From the NCBI GenBank assembly GCA_016927185.1, contig JAFGND010000071.1, forward strand, positions 62,001-126,000: a stretch of 64,000 nucleotides of DNA. Reading direction: 5' to 3'. How positions within the stretch are numbered: the stretch's first letter is position 1; every line of letters begins with the position of its first letter. Positions 27,629-37,291 of the stretch are shown in pieces. This DNA comes from Candidatus Coatesiibacteriota bacterium (lineage in GTDB: Bacteria > JAFGND01). Made by a program: the position numbers and the translations under genes. Below the pieces are notes generated by a model. It ran no database searches and was not told where the DNA came from. It saw only the letters and a list, made by a program, of their open reading frames with translations.

Positions 27629-28867
27629 TCAGAAATTCAGCCTTAATATTAAGTCAAAAGTATGCCTGACAAATCTATCTGCTTTTGGATTAGCTTGACT
27701 TTCCTCATAATTATAAGGATTCCATGAATAATTATATATTCTATACATTGGGATTAAGTAACCTGAAAAAGATTCTTTATTCTTGATTTTCTTTTTTTTG
27801 ATAAATTCTTTTAATTCAATAGGATATTTCAAATTTAACAAATAATTATTTTTTCTGAACCATTTTTCATAACCGTCAATGCTTCCTAACTTGTAATTTC
27901 TTGCATATTGAAGAGTTATATCTGTAGAGCCAAATTTCAGTTTTCTAAAGAAGTTACCTAAAATTATAAAAGCTTTCTCCTGATTATTCATAGCCTTGAT
28001 ATTTCCTTCTGCATCTGCTTGGGAAAATGAATAATAATGAGCAAATCCAAGATTAAGATATGTTTTTTTATTGAAATTCAGTTTTGCTTCTAAACCTCCA
28101 GTCCTTTTTGAAGGTAATCGACTGTAAGTACCATCTGCATTTTGATTGCCGTTAATTCCTTTGTCAGTATAGTACAAATTTGCACTCGCCTCCATGAAAT
28201 CATAGAATGGCTTATAATCAAAAGAAAAACCAAGAGTAGTCTGGTTTTCTCCTGGAGTTTTTTGATATTCATTATCTTCAAATGACTTATATTCAGTTGT
28301 GAAACCCTCACTTACGATATCTGAAATAAAACCAATCTTGAATATATCTTCATCAAAAAAAGCTGTTTTGAAACCTGTAAGAAAGCCTTTTCTTTTGGAA
28401 AAAGCATTATCAACTGGTTCTGAGGTATAATAATGGAGACTGATTGCAGAGTTTTCCTTTTGAGAATATCTACCAAAAGATATTTCCCAGTTTATATTTT
28501 TATAGTTGACTGATGCCTGGGTTAAAATTAAATCTGGAGACTGAGGAGCAATAGAAAGTCCATCTGGTTCGTTGATGCCAAGCTCAATAGCTGACCAGAA
28601 ATTATTCTTGAATTTTGCTTCCAAACCCAGCTTGCCACCATAGAGGAAATAACCATCTCTTGATTTCTTTTCTTTTTCCTGATCATCTGCAATATTTGAA
28701 TCATCAGTACTTCTATCAAATTCATATCGATATCTTGTTTCATAATATCCAGAAGCCTTAAGCCAGTTGGGAATTGCTTCTGAAAGAGAATATACTAGTA
28801 GAATCAAGGTTACAATATAATAAATTTGCATGATGCAGTGAATGGTAGAATTGAAGAATTTGTCCAT
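27629..28867 (-). CDS. Outer-membrane beta-barrel protein, paralogue of the upstream porin
   Basis: About 412 residues. The signal peptide is clearest from MQIYYIVTLILLVYSLSEA. Alternating strands follow through to the last residues DLILRLNF, with C-terminal Phe as in BAM substrates. It shares blocks with the protein at 28920: the RYEF/RYEM start, FLYGGKLGLEAKFKN against FLYGGFVGVDAKFRN, and LHYYTSEPVDNAF against LHYNYSQPVDKWW. The frame opens at 28888, but those codons belong to a terminator. The ATG at 28867 is preceded by GAAGGGG, which is also the 3' arm of that terminator; an ATG at 28831 would give the neatest signal peptide. Confidence 0.82.
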   Translation of the reverse strand: MDKFFNSTIHCIMQIYYIVTLILLVYSLSEAIPNWLKASGYYETRYRYEFDRSTDDSNIADDQEKEKKSRDGYFLYGGKLGLEAKFKNNFWSAIELGINEPDGLSIAPQSPDLILTQASVNYKNINWEISFGRYSQKENSAISLHYYTSEPVDNAFSKRKGFLTGFKTAFFDEDIFKIGFISDIVSEGFTTEYKSFEDNEYQKTPGENQTTLGFSFDYKPFYDFMEASANLYYTDKGINGNQNADGTYSRLPSKRTGGLEAKLNFNKKTYLNLGFAHYYSFSQADAEGNIKAMNNQEKAFIILGNFFRKLKFGSTDITLQYARNYKLGSIDGYEKWFRKNNYLLNLKYPIELKEFIKKKKIKNKESFSGYLIPMYRIYNYSWNPYNYEESQANPKADRFVRHTFDLILRLNF

Positions 28868-28898
28868 AAAAAAAACCCCTTCTCTCATGAAGGGGTTT
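28868..28898 (-). terminator. Terminator between the tandem porin genes, overlapping the next ribosome-binding site
   Basis: On the minus strand a perfect 10-bp stem (AAACCCCTTC with GAAGGGGTTT, six-base loop, 28873-28898) is followed by a T run that leads straight into the ATG at 28867. It should end most transcripts of the upstream porin. Its 3' arm holds the only Shine-Dalgarno-like GAAGGGG for the downstream porin. Confidence 0.85.
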
Positions 28899-28919
28899 AT
28901 ATTGTGATTTTAAAAGGAA

Positions 28920-30113
28920 TTAGAACTTTCCGCCTAAAATCATTTCAAAACGCATTTTGGTATCCTTATCCAGAGTAACTGTATCATCAGGATCCCATGT
29001 TGTCATCCATACCTTAATTCTAGGCTTGAGATAAATCTGGGTTTTAGCGCGTTTTGCTTCATTGTCAGTATCCAACCTGCCAAGAATTAATGGGTATTCT
29101 ACTCTGAAAAACATTGTATTAAAGGTTATGTCAGTTTCGTTGTCATTGTTATCTCTGACAGTGTTTTTCCACGATCCATAGTGACCCATCAATACTAGTG
29201 ATCCCGGTCCCAAGTCTTTGAAAGTGAGTCCGCCAAGAATGTTCATTGCACTGTCTTTATAGTAAATTGCATTGATATTCTTGTCAGCATCTCTTTCCTT
29301 GTCTATACTGCAGGATGACATTCCTCCACCAATCGAGAAATTCACTTTTTCTGTAATATCATAACCAATTGATGCACCAAATGTAATTCTGCTTGGAATT
29401 CTTTCGTAAGTAGTTCCAAAAGTATCTGATGCAGTAGTTATTGCTTCTAGTGAATACAATATCATTGGTTCAAATTTGAATGCGTCTTTTTCCATGAATT
29501 TCATTGGAATTGAACCACCAACTACCCACTGATCTTTTGATGGATTTTCTGTTTCTGTTCCTTCTTTTGTTTTTGTTGTGTAACCATGAGTGTTATAAAC
29601 AGCATCAGTGAGAATCCTGAACATGACATTCTTATTAACCCTGAATCCTGGGGTTATACCCATCATGTAACCACGGTTTTCAGCCCACCATTTGTCAACA
29701 GGTTGTGAATAATTATAATGAAGAATATTTACTGCATGATCTTCTTCACCGTATTTTCCCATTCCAAATATCCATTTGTCGTCATCATAGTAAATAGCAG
29801 CTTCATCCACAATGATCGTCATATCACTTGGTGCTTTTACCATGTTGCTTACTCCATCAAGACCAATTGTCAAATTTGCTCTTAATGCATTACGAAATTT
29901 GGCATCAACCCCGACAAATCCTCCATAAAGGAATGAAAGATCATTATATTTGGATTCCTTTAGCCTCATGTCTGAATCTGAATCAGTATTGTTTGTCTGG
30001 TTATCCATTTCATAACGAAAGCGACCTTCAGCCATTCCAAAGAAATCCAGATCCAGGGCTGCTAATGAACTAATGACAGATAAAACTGTCAACACAACCA
30101 ACAAGTACTTCAT
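28920..30113 (-). CDS. Outer-membrane porin-like beta-barrel protein
   Basis: 397 residues with a clear signal peptide (MKYLLVVLTVLSVISSLA, cut near ALDLD). After this come about 14-16 predicted amphipathic strands with acidic loops. The C terminus MRFEMILGGKF ends in Phe, the usual beta-signal for outer-membrane insertion. The product is probably a channel or a structural barrel, and it may be abundant because the gene has an AGGAGG ribosome-binding site and a strong terminator just after it. It follows ftsZ by 52 bases; I see no promoter in that gap, so one may lie inside the end of ftsZ. The next gene is its paralogue. Confidence 0.85.
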   Translation of the reverse strand: MKYLLVVLTVLSVISSLAALDLDFFGMAEGRFRYEMDNQTNNTDSDSDMRLKESKYNDLSFLYGGFVGVDAKFRNALRANLTIGLDGVSNMVKAPSDMTIIVDEAAIYYDDDKWIFGMGKYGEEDHAVNILHYNYSQPVDKWWAENRGYMMGITPGFRVNKNVMFRILTDAVYNTHGYTTKTKEGTETENPSKDQWVVGGSIPMKFMEKDAFKFEPMILYSLEAITTASDTFGTTYERIPSRITFGASIGYDITEKVNFSIGGGMSSCSIDKERDADKNINAIYYKDSAMNILGGLTFKDLGPGSLVLMGHYGSWKNTVRDNNDNETDITFNTMFFRVEYPLILGRLDTDNEAKRAKTQIYLKPRIKVWMTTWDPDDTVTLDKDTKMRFEMILGGKF

Positions 30114-30165
30114 TTCTAACCTCCTAATTTAAACATCTATTCAAAACAATCAATCTCGTACTAAA

Positions 30166-31332
30166 TCAATCTCTTTTTTTCCTCAAGAATGCAGGAACAG
30201 TATGCATTTCGCTATTTCCTAAACCCGATACTTTTTTCTTTTCTGAATGAGTTTCCCTTACCTGTTCCTCCTGTACGAATTTTTCATCTTGTTTCAGTTC
30301 TCTTTTCACATCATTCAAGTCCACTACTTTCTTTTGAATATCAATTATTGGACGTTCTATCTTCTTTCCAAATCCTGTTGCCACAACTGTTACCCTGAAT
30401 TCATCATCTAACGAAGGATCGTCTACAAGACCTTTAATAATATGTGCATTATCTCCTACTGCTTCCATAATAACCTTGCAAGCATCAAGATATTCTTTGA
30501 ATTTTGGCTTGTTTGCAGATACATTTATAAGCAGCCCTTTTGCACCTTTTATAGATATTTCCTCCATTAGAGGACAGCTAATAGCTTCTTGCGCTGCCTG
30601 AATAGCTCTGTTTGAACCAGTAGCTATTCCCATTCCCATATAACTATCTCCACCCATACTCATTATTGTCTTTACATCACTGAAATCAAGATTAATACGA
30701 CCATAAACATTTATCAAATCGCTAATCCCTTTGGTTGCCCTGTAAAGTACATCATCTACTTTTCTTAATGCATCTTCATACTCTTCGTTTTCATCAATAA
30801 GTGAAAGAAGCTTCTCGTTAGGAATAACAATTGTTGCATCTACTCTGGATTTCAATTCTTCAATTCCTTCCAAAGCGTGCTGCATCCTTATTTTTCCTTC
30901 AACATCAAAAGGCAGAGTCACAATAGCTACTGTTAAAGCCCCTAGTTCTTTAGATATTTCAGCTATAACTGGTGCAGCTCCAGTTCCTGTTCCACCTCCC
31001 ATCCCTGCAGTAATGAAAACCATGTCAGCTCCATCAAGTACTTCTGCAATAACCTCTCTGTCTTCTTCCGCAGAACGTCTTCCCACTTCGGGATCTGAAC
31101 CAGCGCCTAGACCTTTTGTTACATGTCTTCCGATCTGGAGTTTGATAGGAGCTTCACACATATCCAGAGCTTGTCTGTCAGTATTCAAAGCTATGAAGTC
31201 CAGTCCGCATAATCCAGCGTCAATCATTCTGTCAATTGCATTACTACCAGCACCTCCTACTCCAATTACTTTCATCATGTTTTGACTTTGATCAAGAACA
31301 TCATCCATTGAAAATGTCATTTGATGATCCAT
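30166..31332 (-). CDS. ftsZ: Cell division protein FtsZ
   Basis: Tubulin-like GTPase that forms the Z ring. The 388 residues show KVIGVGGAGSNAIDRMI, the tubulin signature MGGGTGTGAAPVIAE, and the T7 loop INLDFSDVKTIM. A variable linker follows about residue 330, then the C-terminal peptide TVPAFLRKKRD, which binds FtsA and other partners. The ATG has a GGGGGC site. It is the last gene of the division cluster, 43 bases after ftsA. Confidence 0.98.
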   Translation of the reverse strand: MDHQMTFSMDDVLDQSQNMMKVIGVGGAGSNAIDRMIDAGLCGLDFIALNTDRQALDMCEAPIKLQIGRHVTKGLGAGSDPEVGRRSAEEDREVIAEVLDGADMVFITAGMGGGTGTGAAPVIAEISKELGALTVAIVTLPFDVEGKIRMQHALEGIEELKSRVDATIVIPNEKLLSLIDENEEYEDALRKVDDVLYRATKGISDLINVYGRINLDFSDVKTIMSMGGDSYMGMGIATGSNRAIQAAQEAISCPLMEEISIKGAKGLLINVSANKPKFKEYLDACKVIMEAVGDNAHIIKGLVDDPSLDDEFRVTVVATGFGKKIERPIIDIQKKVVDLNDVKRELKQDEKFVQEEQVRETHSEKKKVSGLGNSEMHTVPAFLRKKRD

Positions 31333-31375
31333 AGTGCCCCCTTATATATTAATTCATTTTCTTCATGAAATTTGT

Positions 31376-32614
31376 TTATAAAAACCTTTTAAAAAAATGT
31401 ACAAATCTCTTAAACCAGTCTCCTTTTCGATTAGCATATCTCCTGTCCCTCGAGCCACTTAAATAATGCTTTTTTCCCCAATAAATCAATCCTAACACTG
31501 TAGCAAAAGAGGGATCTGAAAGCGGATTTGTCAGCCCTTTGATGTCCTTGAGTCTTGGAGCGCCAGTCTTCACTGTTGTAGTAAAAATCTTCTCTGCAAG
31601 TATATCAATACCCTTCATGTTTGATGTTCCACCAGTTAATATTATGCTCAAGGTTATCTTGTTATAAAGATTTAACTTAAGCAAATCATCATGAGCCATA
31701 ACCAGTATTTCCTGAAGCCTGTCTTCTATAATTCCACACAGAATATGTTGAGGAATAGGTTTTTCTCCTCTGCCCCCAAGTAATTGGAGATCTATGAATA
31801 TATCTTCTTTTGCCAGATTAGACATGGCAAGACCCTTTTCCTTCTTTATTATTTCTGCTTGATTAATAGGAGTTTGAAGACCCTTGGCGATATCATAAGT
31901 TACGTGTTTTCCTCCAAAGTTCAAGATTGATAATCGTCTTAGACTTCCATCAAAAAAAGCTGCAATCTCAGTTGTTCCTCCACCGATATCAATCAGTACA
32001 ACTCCTAGCTCTTTTTCATCGGGATCAAGAACACTTTCTGTTGAAGCAAGAGGTGCTGCTATTAATTGTTCTATCTCCAAATCAGCCCCTTGGACAGCAC
32101 GTCTGATATTCTGAATGAATGGAGTTGATCCTACAATCACCTGTACTTCAGCTTCCAGTCTTATTCCATTCATGCCTATTGGATATTTTATCCCTGATTG
32201 TCCATCTATTATGTATTCTCTCGGTAAAATGTGCAGAATTTCAGTGTCACTTGGCAGTACAATCATCTTGGCGTTATCAAGAACTCTCCTTACATCTTCT
32301 TCGGTAATCTCCTTGTCAGGTCTGGCGATAGTAACCAAACCTTTGCTTTCTATATCTCTTATATGATTTCCGCTGATTGATACAAATACGCTTGAGATCT
32401 TTATTCCAGAAGTATTTTGAGCCTCATCAACACTTCTTCTGATGCTGTTGACAGTCTCTTGAAGATCAATAACAATACCTTCCCTGATTCCTGAGGTTTC
32501 GCTTGTACCTATCCCCATGATATTTATGCTTGAACTGAATACTTCAGCTACTATTGTAGCAACTTTTGTACTCCCGATATCAAGACCTACGACAATAATT
32601 CCATCTTCTTCCAT
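31376..32614 (-). CDS. ftsA: Cell division protein FtsA
   Basis: Actin-like protein that ties FtsZ to the membrane. The 412 residues contain VGLDIGSTKVATIVAEV (phosphate 1), VVLIDIGGGTTEIAAF (phosphate 2) and ILTGGTSNMKGI (adenosine motif). The tail WFKRFVHFFKRFL is an amphipathic membrane-targeting helix. The 1C-domain region (HILPREYIIDGQSGIKYPIG) is present. It starts two bases after the ftsQ stop codon with a GGGAT site, in the conserved ftsQ-ftsA-ftsZ order. Confidence 0.98.
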   Translation of the reverse strand: MEEDGIIVVGLDIGSTKVATIVAEVFSSSINIMGIGTSETSGIREGIVIDLQETVNSIRRSVDEAQNTSGIKISSVFVSISGNHIRDIESKGLVTIARPDKEITEEDVRRVLDNAKMIVLPSDTEILHILPREYIIDGQSGIKYPIGMNGIRLEAEVQVIVGSTPFIQNIRRAVQGADLEIEQLIAAPLASTESVLDPDEKELGVVLIDIGGGTTEIAAFFDGSLRRLSILNFGGKHVTYDIAKGLQTPINQAEIIKKEKGLAMSNLAKEDIFIDLQLLGGRGEKPIPQHILCGIIEDRLQEILVMAHDDLLKLNLYNKITLSIILTGGTSNMKGIDILAEKIFTTTVKTGAPRLKDIKGLTNPLSDPSFATVLGLIYWGKKHYLSGSRDRRYANRKGDWFKRFVHFFKRFL

Positions 32615-32616
32615 GT

Positions 32617-33423
32617 TTATCCCTTTTTATTAGTTTTTCCTCTTACAATAATCTGATCCTTGAATCTCAAGTCAAAGAATCTTCCTTCAGGATAGGGGAA
32701 TTCGAATTTTTTAATATTAGCTAGTTTATTCCACTTGTGGTCATAATCTCCCTGACCAAAACATAATGTGTCTTTTGGAGATCTTATTGATACAGCACAT
32801 AATAATCCATTTTCTTCTCTTGCTTCTTTCTTGAAGAATATCTTATAAAGTTCTTTCCTCAAATCAGATTCTACCAATGATAAAGCGAGATAATACCTTG
32901 GATCATTTATTAATGCTCCTGGATATGCTTCCTCATTTGGGATGCTAAGAAGTATTCTTGGAAGGACATAACCAATAGGAGCACAAGGCAAAATATACCC
33001 ATCCCAACTAGTTGCCCATAACAACCTGTCTTCAGTCTGAATAAAACATGCTATTTTTTTCTCCTCAATTTTTATAGAAACCTTGTCTGGGAATTTTTTT
33101 GTTATCTCAGCACTTGTAATGAGAGGATGTTGCTTGAGTCTTTTTTCTATATCATTTTCATTAATCGAAAAAATACTTGAATTTTCAATATTGGATATAT
33201 TGAGAATATCATCAGGTGTCAAAATCTCGTTACCAGAAATTTTAATATTCTTTGCTACAAAAATTGGCTCACCATCAAACCATGATTGTCCAATTATGAA
33301 TATCCATAATATGAATATAATAGTTCCAGCAGAAATCACTGCAAAAAGCTGTCCTTTCCTTGAAATATTCTTCATCTGCCTTAATCCCGGCAGTATTAAT
33401 CCATTTCGCTTAAGATCTGACAT
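32617..33423 (-). CDS. ftsQ: Cell division protein FtsQ/DivIB
   Basis: Bitopic divisome protein that joins with FtsL. Of 268 residues, about 28-48 form the single membrane helix (FAVISAGTIIFILWIFIIG). The POTRA domain follows (about 55-125: FVAKNIKISGNEILTPDDIL to ITSAEITKKFPDKVSIKIEE) and then the FtsQ/DivIB beta domain. The ATG at 33423 lies 28 bases inside murC; an ATG at 33375 (MKNISRKGQ) would also serve and keeps the whole anchor. The gene was identified by fold and position between murC and ftsA. Confidence 0.92.
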   Translation of the reverse strand: MSDLKRNGLILPGLRQMKNISRKGQLFAVISAGTIIFILWIFIIGQSWFDGEPIFVAKNIKISGNEILTPDDILNISNIENSSIFSINENDIEKRLKQHPLITSAEITKKFPDKVSIKIEEKKIACFIQTEDRLLWATSWDGYILPCAPIGYVLPRILLSIPNEEAYPGALINDPRYYLALSLVESDLRKELYKIFFKKEAREENGLLCAVSIRSPKDTLCFGQGDYDHKWNKLANIKKFEFPYPEGRFFDLRFKDQIIVRGKTNKKG

Positions 33424-34763
33424 ATCTTATTTACGTTTCCTGCTCCAATTGTTAATACTATTTTCTCAACTGAACGTTCTTTTTCGAGATACTTGACAAT
33501 ATCCTCAAATTTACCTATGTAATGCGAATTCCGGTGACCAAAAGCCTTGGCAAGATCAGCCACCATCTTACCATTTATACTTGGGATAGGTTCTTCTCTT
33601 GCAGGATATATATCAGTTACTATAAGTTCATTTGCCAAATGAAATGATTTTGCGAATTCTTCCTTGAAATCTTTTGTCCTTGAGTATAAATGTGGTTGAA
33701 AGATGCATGTCAATTTTCCTTGCCAGTATTGTCTAACAGCATTTAAAGTTGCCTTGATCTCTGTTGGATGATGAGCATAGTCATCCATTAGAATATTATT
33801 GCCAAATGTACCTATTTTCTCGAATCTCCTGTGAACACCAGGAAAGGTTTTTAAAGCTTTTGCAACTATCTTCATAGGGATATTAAGTTCATTAGCAATA
33901 GCAATGCTTGCCAGGCTATTCAGAACATTATGTATTCCTGGGATGGATAGTTCAAAGAATCCAAGATCATTATTGTTATTATATAGAACCCTGTATTTAG
34001 TTGAGAAACCATTACATTTGATTTCTGTAGCCATATAGTTTGCCTGAGGATTAAGTCCATAAGTCCTGACTGATTTATCTATACCTGGCAAGATATCCTG
34101 AATACCAGCATCATCAAGACAAACAATGACTCTTCCGTAGAATGGTACCCTGTTTGCAAACTGTACAAAGCTTTGCTTGACATCCTGGAAATTGGCATAA
34201 ACATCCATATGTTCGGCTTCAATATTTGTAATTATTGCAATAACAGGGGATAATGATAAAAAACTCCTGTCAAATTCACAAGCTTCAACAACAATATATT
34301 CACCTCTTCCGAGTTTAGCATTAGCTTCAAAACTCTTTACTTTGCCTCCTACTATTACAGTGGGATCCAATCCGGCAATAGTAAGCAGATGACCAATCAT
34401 TGAGGTGGTGGTTGTCTTGCCATGTGTTCCTGCTATCCCGATACCAGATTTCATTCTCATTAATTCTCCAAGCATTTCAGCTCTTCTGATAACAGGCAGA
34501 CCTCTCCTTATTGCTTCAGCAACTTCCGGATTATCTTTATCTACAGCAGAAGAATATACTATAACTTCAGCATCTCCGATATTTGAGGCATTATGTCCTT
34601 CATAAATGACTGCTCCCATTGCAACAAGATTATCTGTAATAGGGGAAAGTTTCAAATCACTGCCAGTAACCTTGAAATTCAAATTTAAAAGTATTTCTGC
34701 TATTCCACACATTCCAGCACCGCCAATTCCAACCATATGCAATCTTTTAATATTGAGGAACAT
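33396..34763 (-). CDS. murC: UDP-N-acetylmuramate-L-alanine ligase
   Basis: Adds L-Ala to UDP-MurNAc in cytoplasmic peptidoglycan synthesis. The 455 residues show the N-terminal MVGIGGAGMCGIAEIL Rossmann motif, the ATP loop GIAGTHGKTTTTSM, the EACEFDRSFL and NIEAEHMDVY blocks, and DDYAHHPTEIKAT in the C-terminal domain. It is standard in length and not fused to Ddl. Its start overlaps the end of ftsW, the place where murG is found in many clusters; no murG or murB is present. Confidence 0.98.
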   Translation of the reverse strand: MFLNIKRLHMVGIGGAGMCGIAEILLNLNFKVTGSDLKLSPITDNLVAMGAVIYEGHNASNIGDAEVIVYSSAVDKDNPEVAEAIRRGLPVIRRAEMLGELMRMKSGIGIAGTHGKTTTTSMIGHLLTIAGLDPTVIVGGKVKSFEANAKLGRGEYIVVEACEFDRSFLSLSPVIAIITNIEAEHMDVYANFQDVKQSFVQFANRVPFYGRVIVCLDDAGIQDILPGIDKSVRTYGLNPQANYMATEIKCNGFSTKYRVLYNNNNDLGFFELSIPGIHNVLNSLASIAIANELNIPMKIVAKALKTFPGVHRRFEKIGTFGNNILMDDYAHHPTEIKATLNAVRQYWQGKLTCIFQPHLYSRTKDFKEEFAKSFHLANELIVTDIYPAREEPIPSINGKMVADLAKAFGHRNSHYIGKFEDIVKYLEKERSVEKIVLTIGAGNVNKICQILSEMD

Positions 34764-35913
34764 AGTTTATTTTCACCTCGTTTCTGAAGGGCTCCTGGAT
34801 ATTATTCTCTAATGCAGAAAGTTTTTTCTTAACTGTATGTCTTGATATATTTATAATAACTGCCATTGATAAAAGATTGACTATTTGAGACGAACTCCCG
34901 TATGAAATAAACGGCAGAGGTAATCCTGTAACAGGTAGAGTACCTGTCACAACACCGATGTTTATCATAGCTTCAACAAATATGAAACCTATTGTTCCAG
35001 TTGTTAAATAATAGCTAAACATATCAGGGGAATTTCTTGCTATTACTACCCCTCTATATAAAAGCAAGAGAAATAGAATCATTACTATGGAAGTTCCTAC
35101 AAAACCTGTTTCTTCACCAAGAATTGCAAAAATGAAATCAGTATAAGGTTCAGGGAGGAAGAAAAACTTTTGTTGACTTTGACCAAGTCCCATTCCAGTT
35201 ATTTGACCTGATCCCAATGAAATAAGACTCTGTATAGTCTGATATCTGTTTTTCGGAGATGCTTGATCATTCAAAAGAAAGGCTTTAATTCTTTCTACTC
35301 TGTAGGGAGTAGCTAATGCCAGTATTCCGAATAACAATGTACCAATAAGAAGCATTGTTGTAAGATATTTGGTTGGTATTCTGGCTAAAATAAGCATGAT
35401 AATAGTAATTACTATGACCAGTAATGAAAATGAAAAATCAGGTTCCAGTAATATCAATAATGTTGTGACACCAACTACCGAAAGAAGTGGAATTAATCCA
35501 TTCTTCAAATCCCTGACACAATCCTTGTTGTGAGCAAGGTATCTTGCTATATAAACAACAAGTGTGAATCTAGCTATCTCAGAAGGCTGGAATTGCAATC
35601 CCATAATATTAACCCATCTTCTTGCCCCATTTACTATGACTCCAAATGGTGACCATGGAAGCAGCAAGAGAAACCATGATATTACAAGCATTAAGCCTGC
35701 GTATTTTTCAAGCCACTTATGCTTCATGAAAATTATAATGAGAATACTTATAATAAATCCAATAATAGTTCTTATAGTCTGACCGGTAAAATATTTGGAT
35801 GAATTTAAACCGCGATAATTTGCTGTAGCAGTACTTGCACTATAAATCATCAGCAATCCAATGAAAAACAGTATTATTACCACAGCTAACAATATGAAAT
35901 CCGGTTTATGCAT
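34747..35913 (-). CDS. ftsW: Septal peptidoglycan glycosyltransferase FtsW (SEDS)
   Basis: Polymerises lipid II at the septum with the cognate class B PBP (ftsI at 40077). The 388 residues have about 10 membrane helices. Typical blocks are LLMIYSAS in helix 1, MGLQFQPSEIARF, the GQITGMGLGQSQQKFFFLPE loop followed by YTDFIFAILGEETG, and PVTGLPLPFISYGSSSQIVN near the end. The ATG has a GAAGAGAG site and overlaps the murD end. RodA is less likely because of the position inside the division cluster. Confidence 0.96.
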   Translation of the reverse strand: MHKPDFILLAVVIILFFIGLLMIYSASTATANYRGLNSSKYFTGQTIRTIIGFIISILIIIFMKHKWLEKYAGLMLVISWFLLLLPWSPFGVIVNGARRWVNIMGLQFQPSEIARFTLVVYIARYLAHNKDCVRDLKNGLIPLLSVVGVTTLLILLEPDFSFSLLVIVITIIMLILARIPTKYLTTMLLIGTLLFGILALATPYRVERIKAFLLNDQASPKNRYQTIQSLISLGSGQITGMGLGQSQQKFFFLPEPYTDFIFAILGEETGFVGTSIVMILFLLLLYRGVVIARNSPDMFSYYLTTGTIGFIFVEAMINIGVVTGTLPVTGLPLPFISYGSSSQIVNLLSMAVIINISRHTVKKKLSALENNIQEPFRNEVKINYVPQY

Positions 35914-37291
35914 TTCTCTCTTCTATTTCTTTAACCAAATCAACAAAAACCTGCCCTCTATGTTCAAAATTATTGAATTGATCAAAAGAAGCACATCCTG
36001 GAGAGAGCAGAACATTGTCCCCTGGTTGTGCTATTTCGAAAGCCTTGATAATTGCTTTCTGAAGCGTTTTTACGTATTCAGAATTCTTGTTCCATAAATC
36101 AACAAGATCTTTTCCCAACTTACCAATTCCAAGTATGAATTTGCATTTATTGCTAACCAAATCTGTTAAACAGGAAAAATCATTATGTTTGTCATAACCT
36201 CCAGCTATAAGTATAATGGAATTGTCCTTAAAGGACTTAAGTGCAACTTCCATGGAGGCAGGATTAGTTGCTTTGCTATCATTTATATATTTCACTTTAT
36301 TTATCTCGGCAATAGTCTGTAACCTGTGGGGTAGGGGACTAAAGGTATTTATGCTTTCCCTAAGGACTTTTATCGGGATATTCAAATTATCTATCAAAGC
36401 CCAGGATGCCAGTATATTGAATCTGTTATGAGGACCAAGTAGTGAAATTGAATCTTTTGCATCAAGCAGTACGATCTCTTCTCCTACTCCCGTTTTCTTG
36501 CTGATTTTCATTCCCTCAAGGAAAAAACCAGAGCCTTCCTTGTTTAGTTTATTTATATAGATTTTTTCGGAAGAATTAGTGATCTCTGAAGAGGCTATTA
36601 TCGGATCAGCACAATTAATAACGATTCTGTCATTAGAATTCATGTTTTCAAAAATCCTGAATTTTGATTTCTTATAATCATCAATATTGACATATCTATC
36701 CAAATGATCCTCCGTGATATTCAATATGATTGCAGAATTTGGCTTGAAATACTTTATGTCATCTAGTTGAAAACTGCTAAGTTCAAGCGTAACATAGCTT
36801 TTATTGCTGCTTTTGTCCAGTACTGATACAAATGGTGTACCAATATTTCCGGCAAGGTATGAGTCAAATCCTGCGTATTTAAGTATATGATGGATAAGAG
36901 ATACAGTTGTAGATTTTCCATTGCTTCCTGTTACTGCAATTATTTTCCCCTTGAAAAACCATGAAGCTAATTCAATTTCGCTTATAATAGGGACTTTCCT
37001 TGCATCCAGGAAACTGAAAACCGGCTGATCTTTGCTTACTCCAGGGCTTATTACTACCATATCAACCGATTCTGCAAAATATGGTGAGTGACCTTCCCAT
37101 TCAAACTTGACTCCATGAGCTTCAAGAGATATAAGACTATCAACATCAACTATTTCATCACGTTTCTTTTGTTCCGTCACATAGACTTTTACACCACGAT
37201 TTGTCAGGAATTGTGCAGTAGCAATTCCTGTTCTTGCAAATCCTATAATCCCTATTGTGTTTCTAGGCGTAACGAGAGTTTTTAAATCCAT
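35906..37291 (-). CDS. murD: UDP-N-acetylmuramoylalanine-D-glutamate ligase
   Basis: Third Mur ligase step: adds D-Glu. The 461 residues show IGIIGFARTGIATAQFL, the ATP loop IAVTGSNGKSTTVSL, the NITEDHLDRY block and INDSKATNPASMEVALKSF, which is diagnostic for MurD. PGCASFDQFNNFEHRGQVF near the end is also family-typical. Its start lies 29 bases inside the end of murF, leaving no room for mraY, which separates murF and murD in most clusters. Confidence 0.98.
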   Translation of the reverse strand: MDLKTLVTPRNTIGIIGFARTGIATAQFLTNRGVKVYVTEQKKRDEIVDVDSLISLEAHGVKFEWEGHSPYFAESVDMVVISPGVSKDQPVFSFLDARKVPIISEIELASWFFKGKIIAVTGSNGKSTTVSLIHHILKYAGFDSYLAGNIGTPFVSVLDKSSNKSYVTLELSSFQLDDIKYFKPNSAIILNITEDHLDRYVNIDDYKKSKFRIFENMNSNDRIVINCADPIIASSEITNSSEKIYINKLNKEGSGFFLEGMKISKKTGVGEEIVLLDAKDSISLLGPHNRFNILASWALIDNLNIPIKVLRESINTFSPLPHRLQTIAEINKVKYINDSKATNPASMEVALKSFKDNSIILIAGGYDKHNDFSCLTDLVSNKCKFILGIGKLGKDLVDLWNKNSEYVKTLQKAIIKAFEIAQPGDNVLLSPGCASFDQFNNFEHRGQVFVDLVKEIEERNA

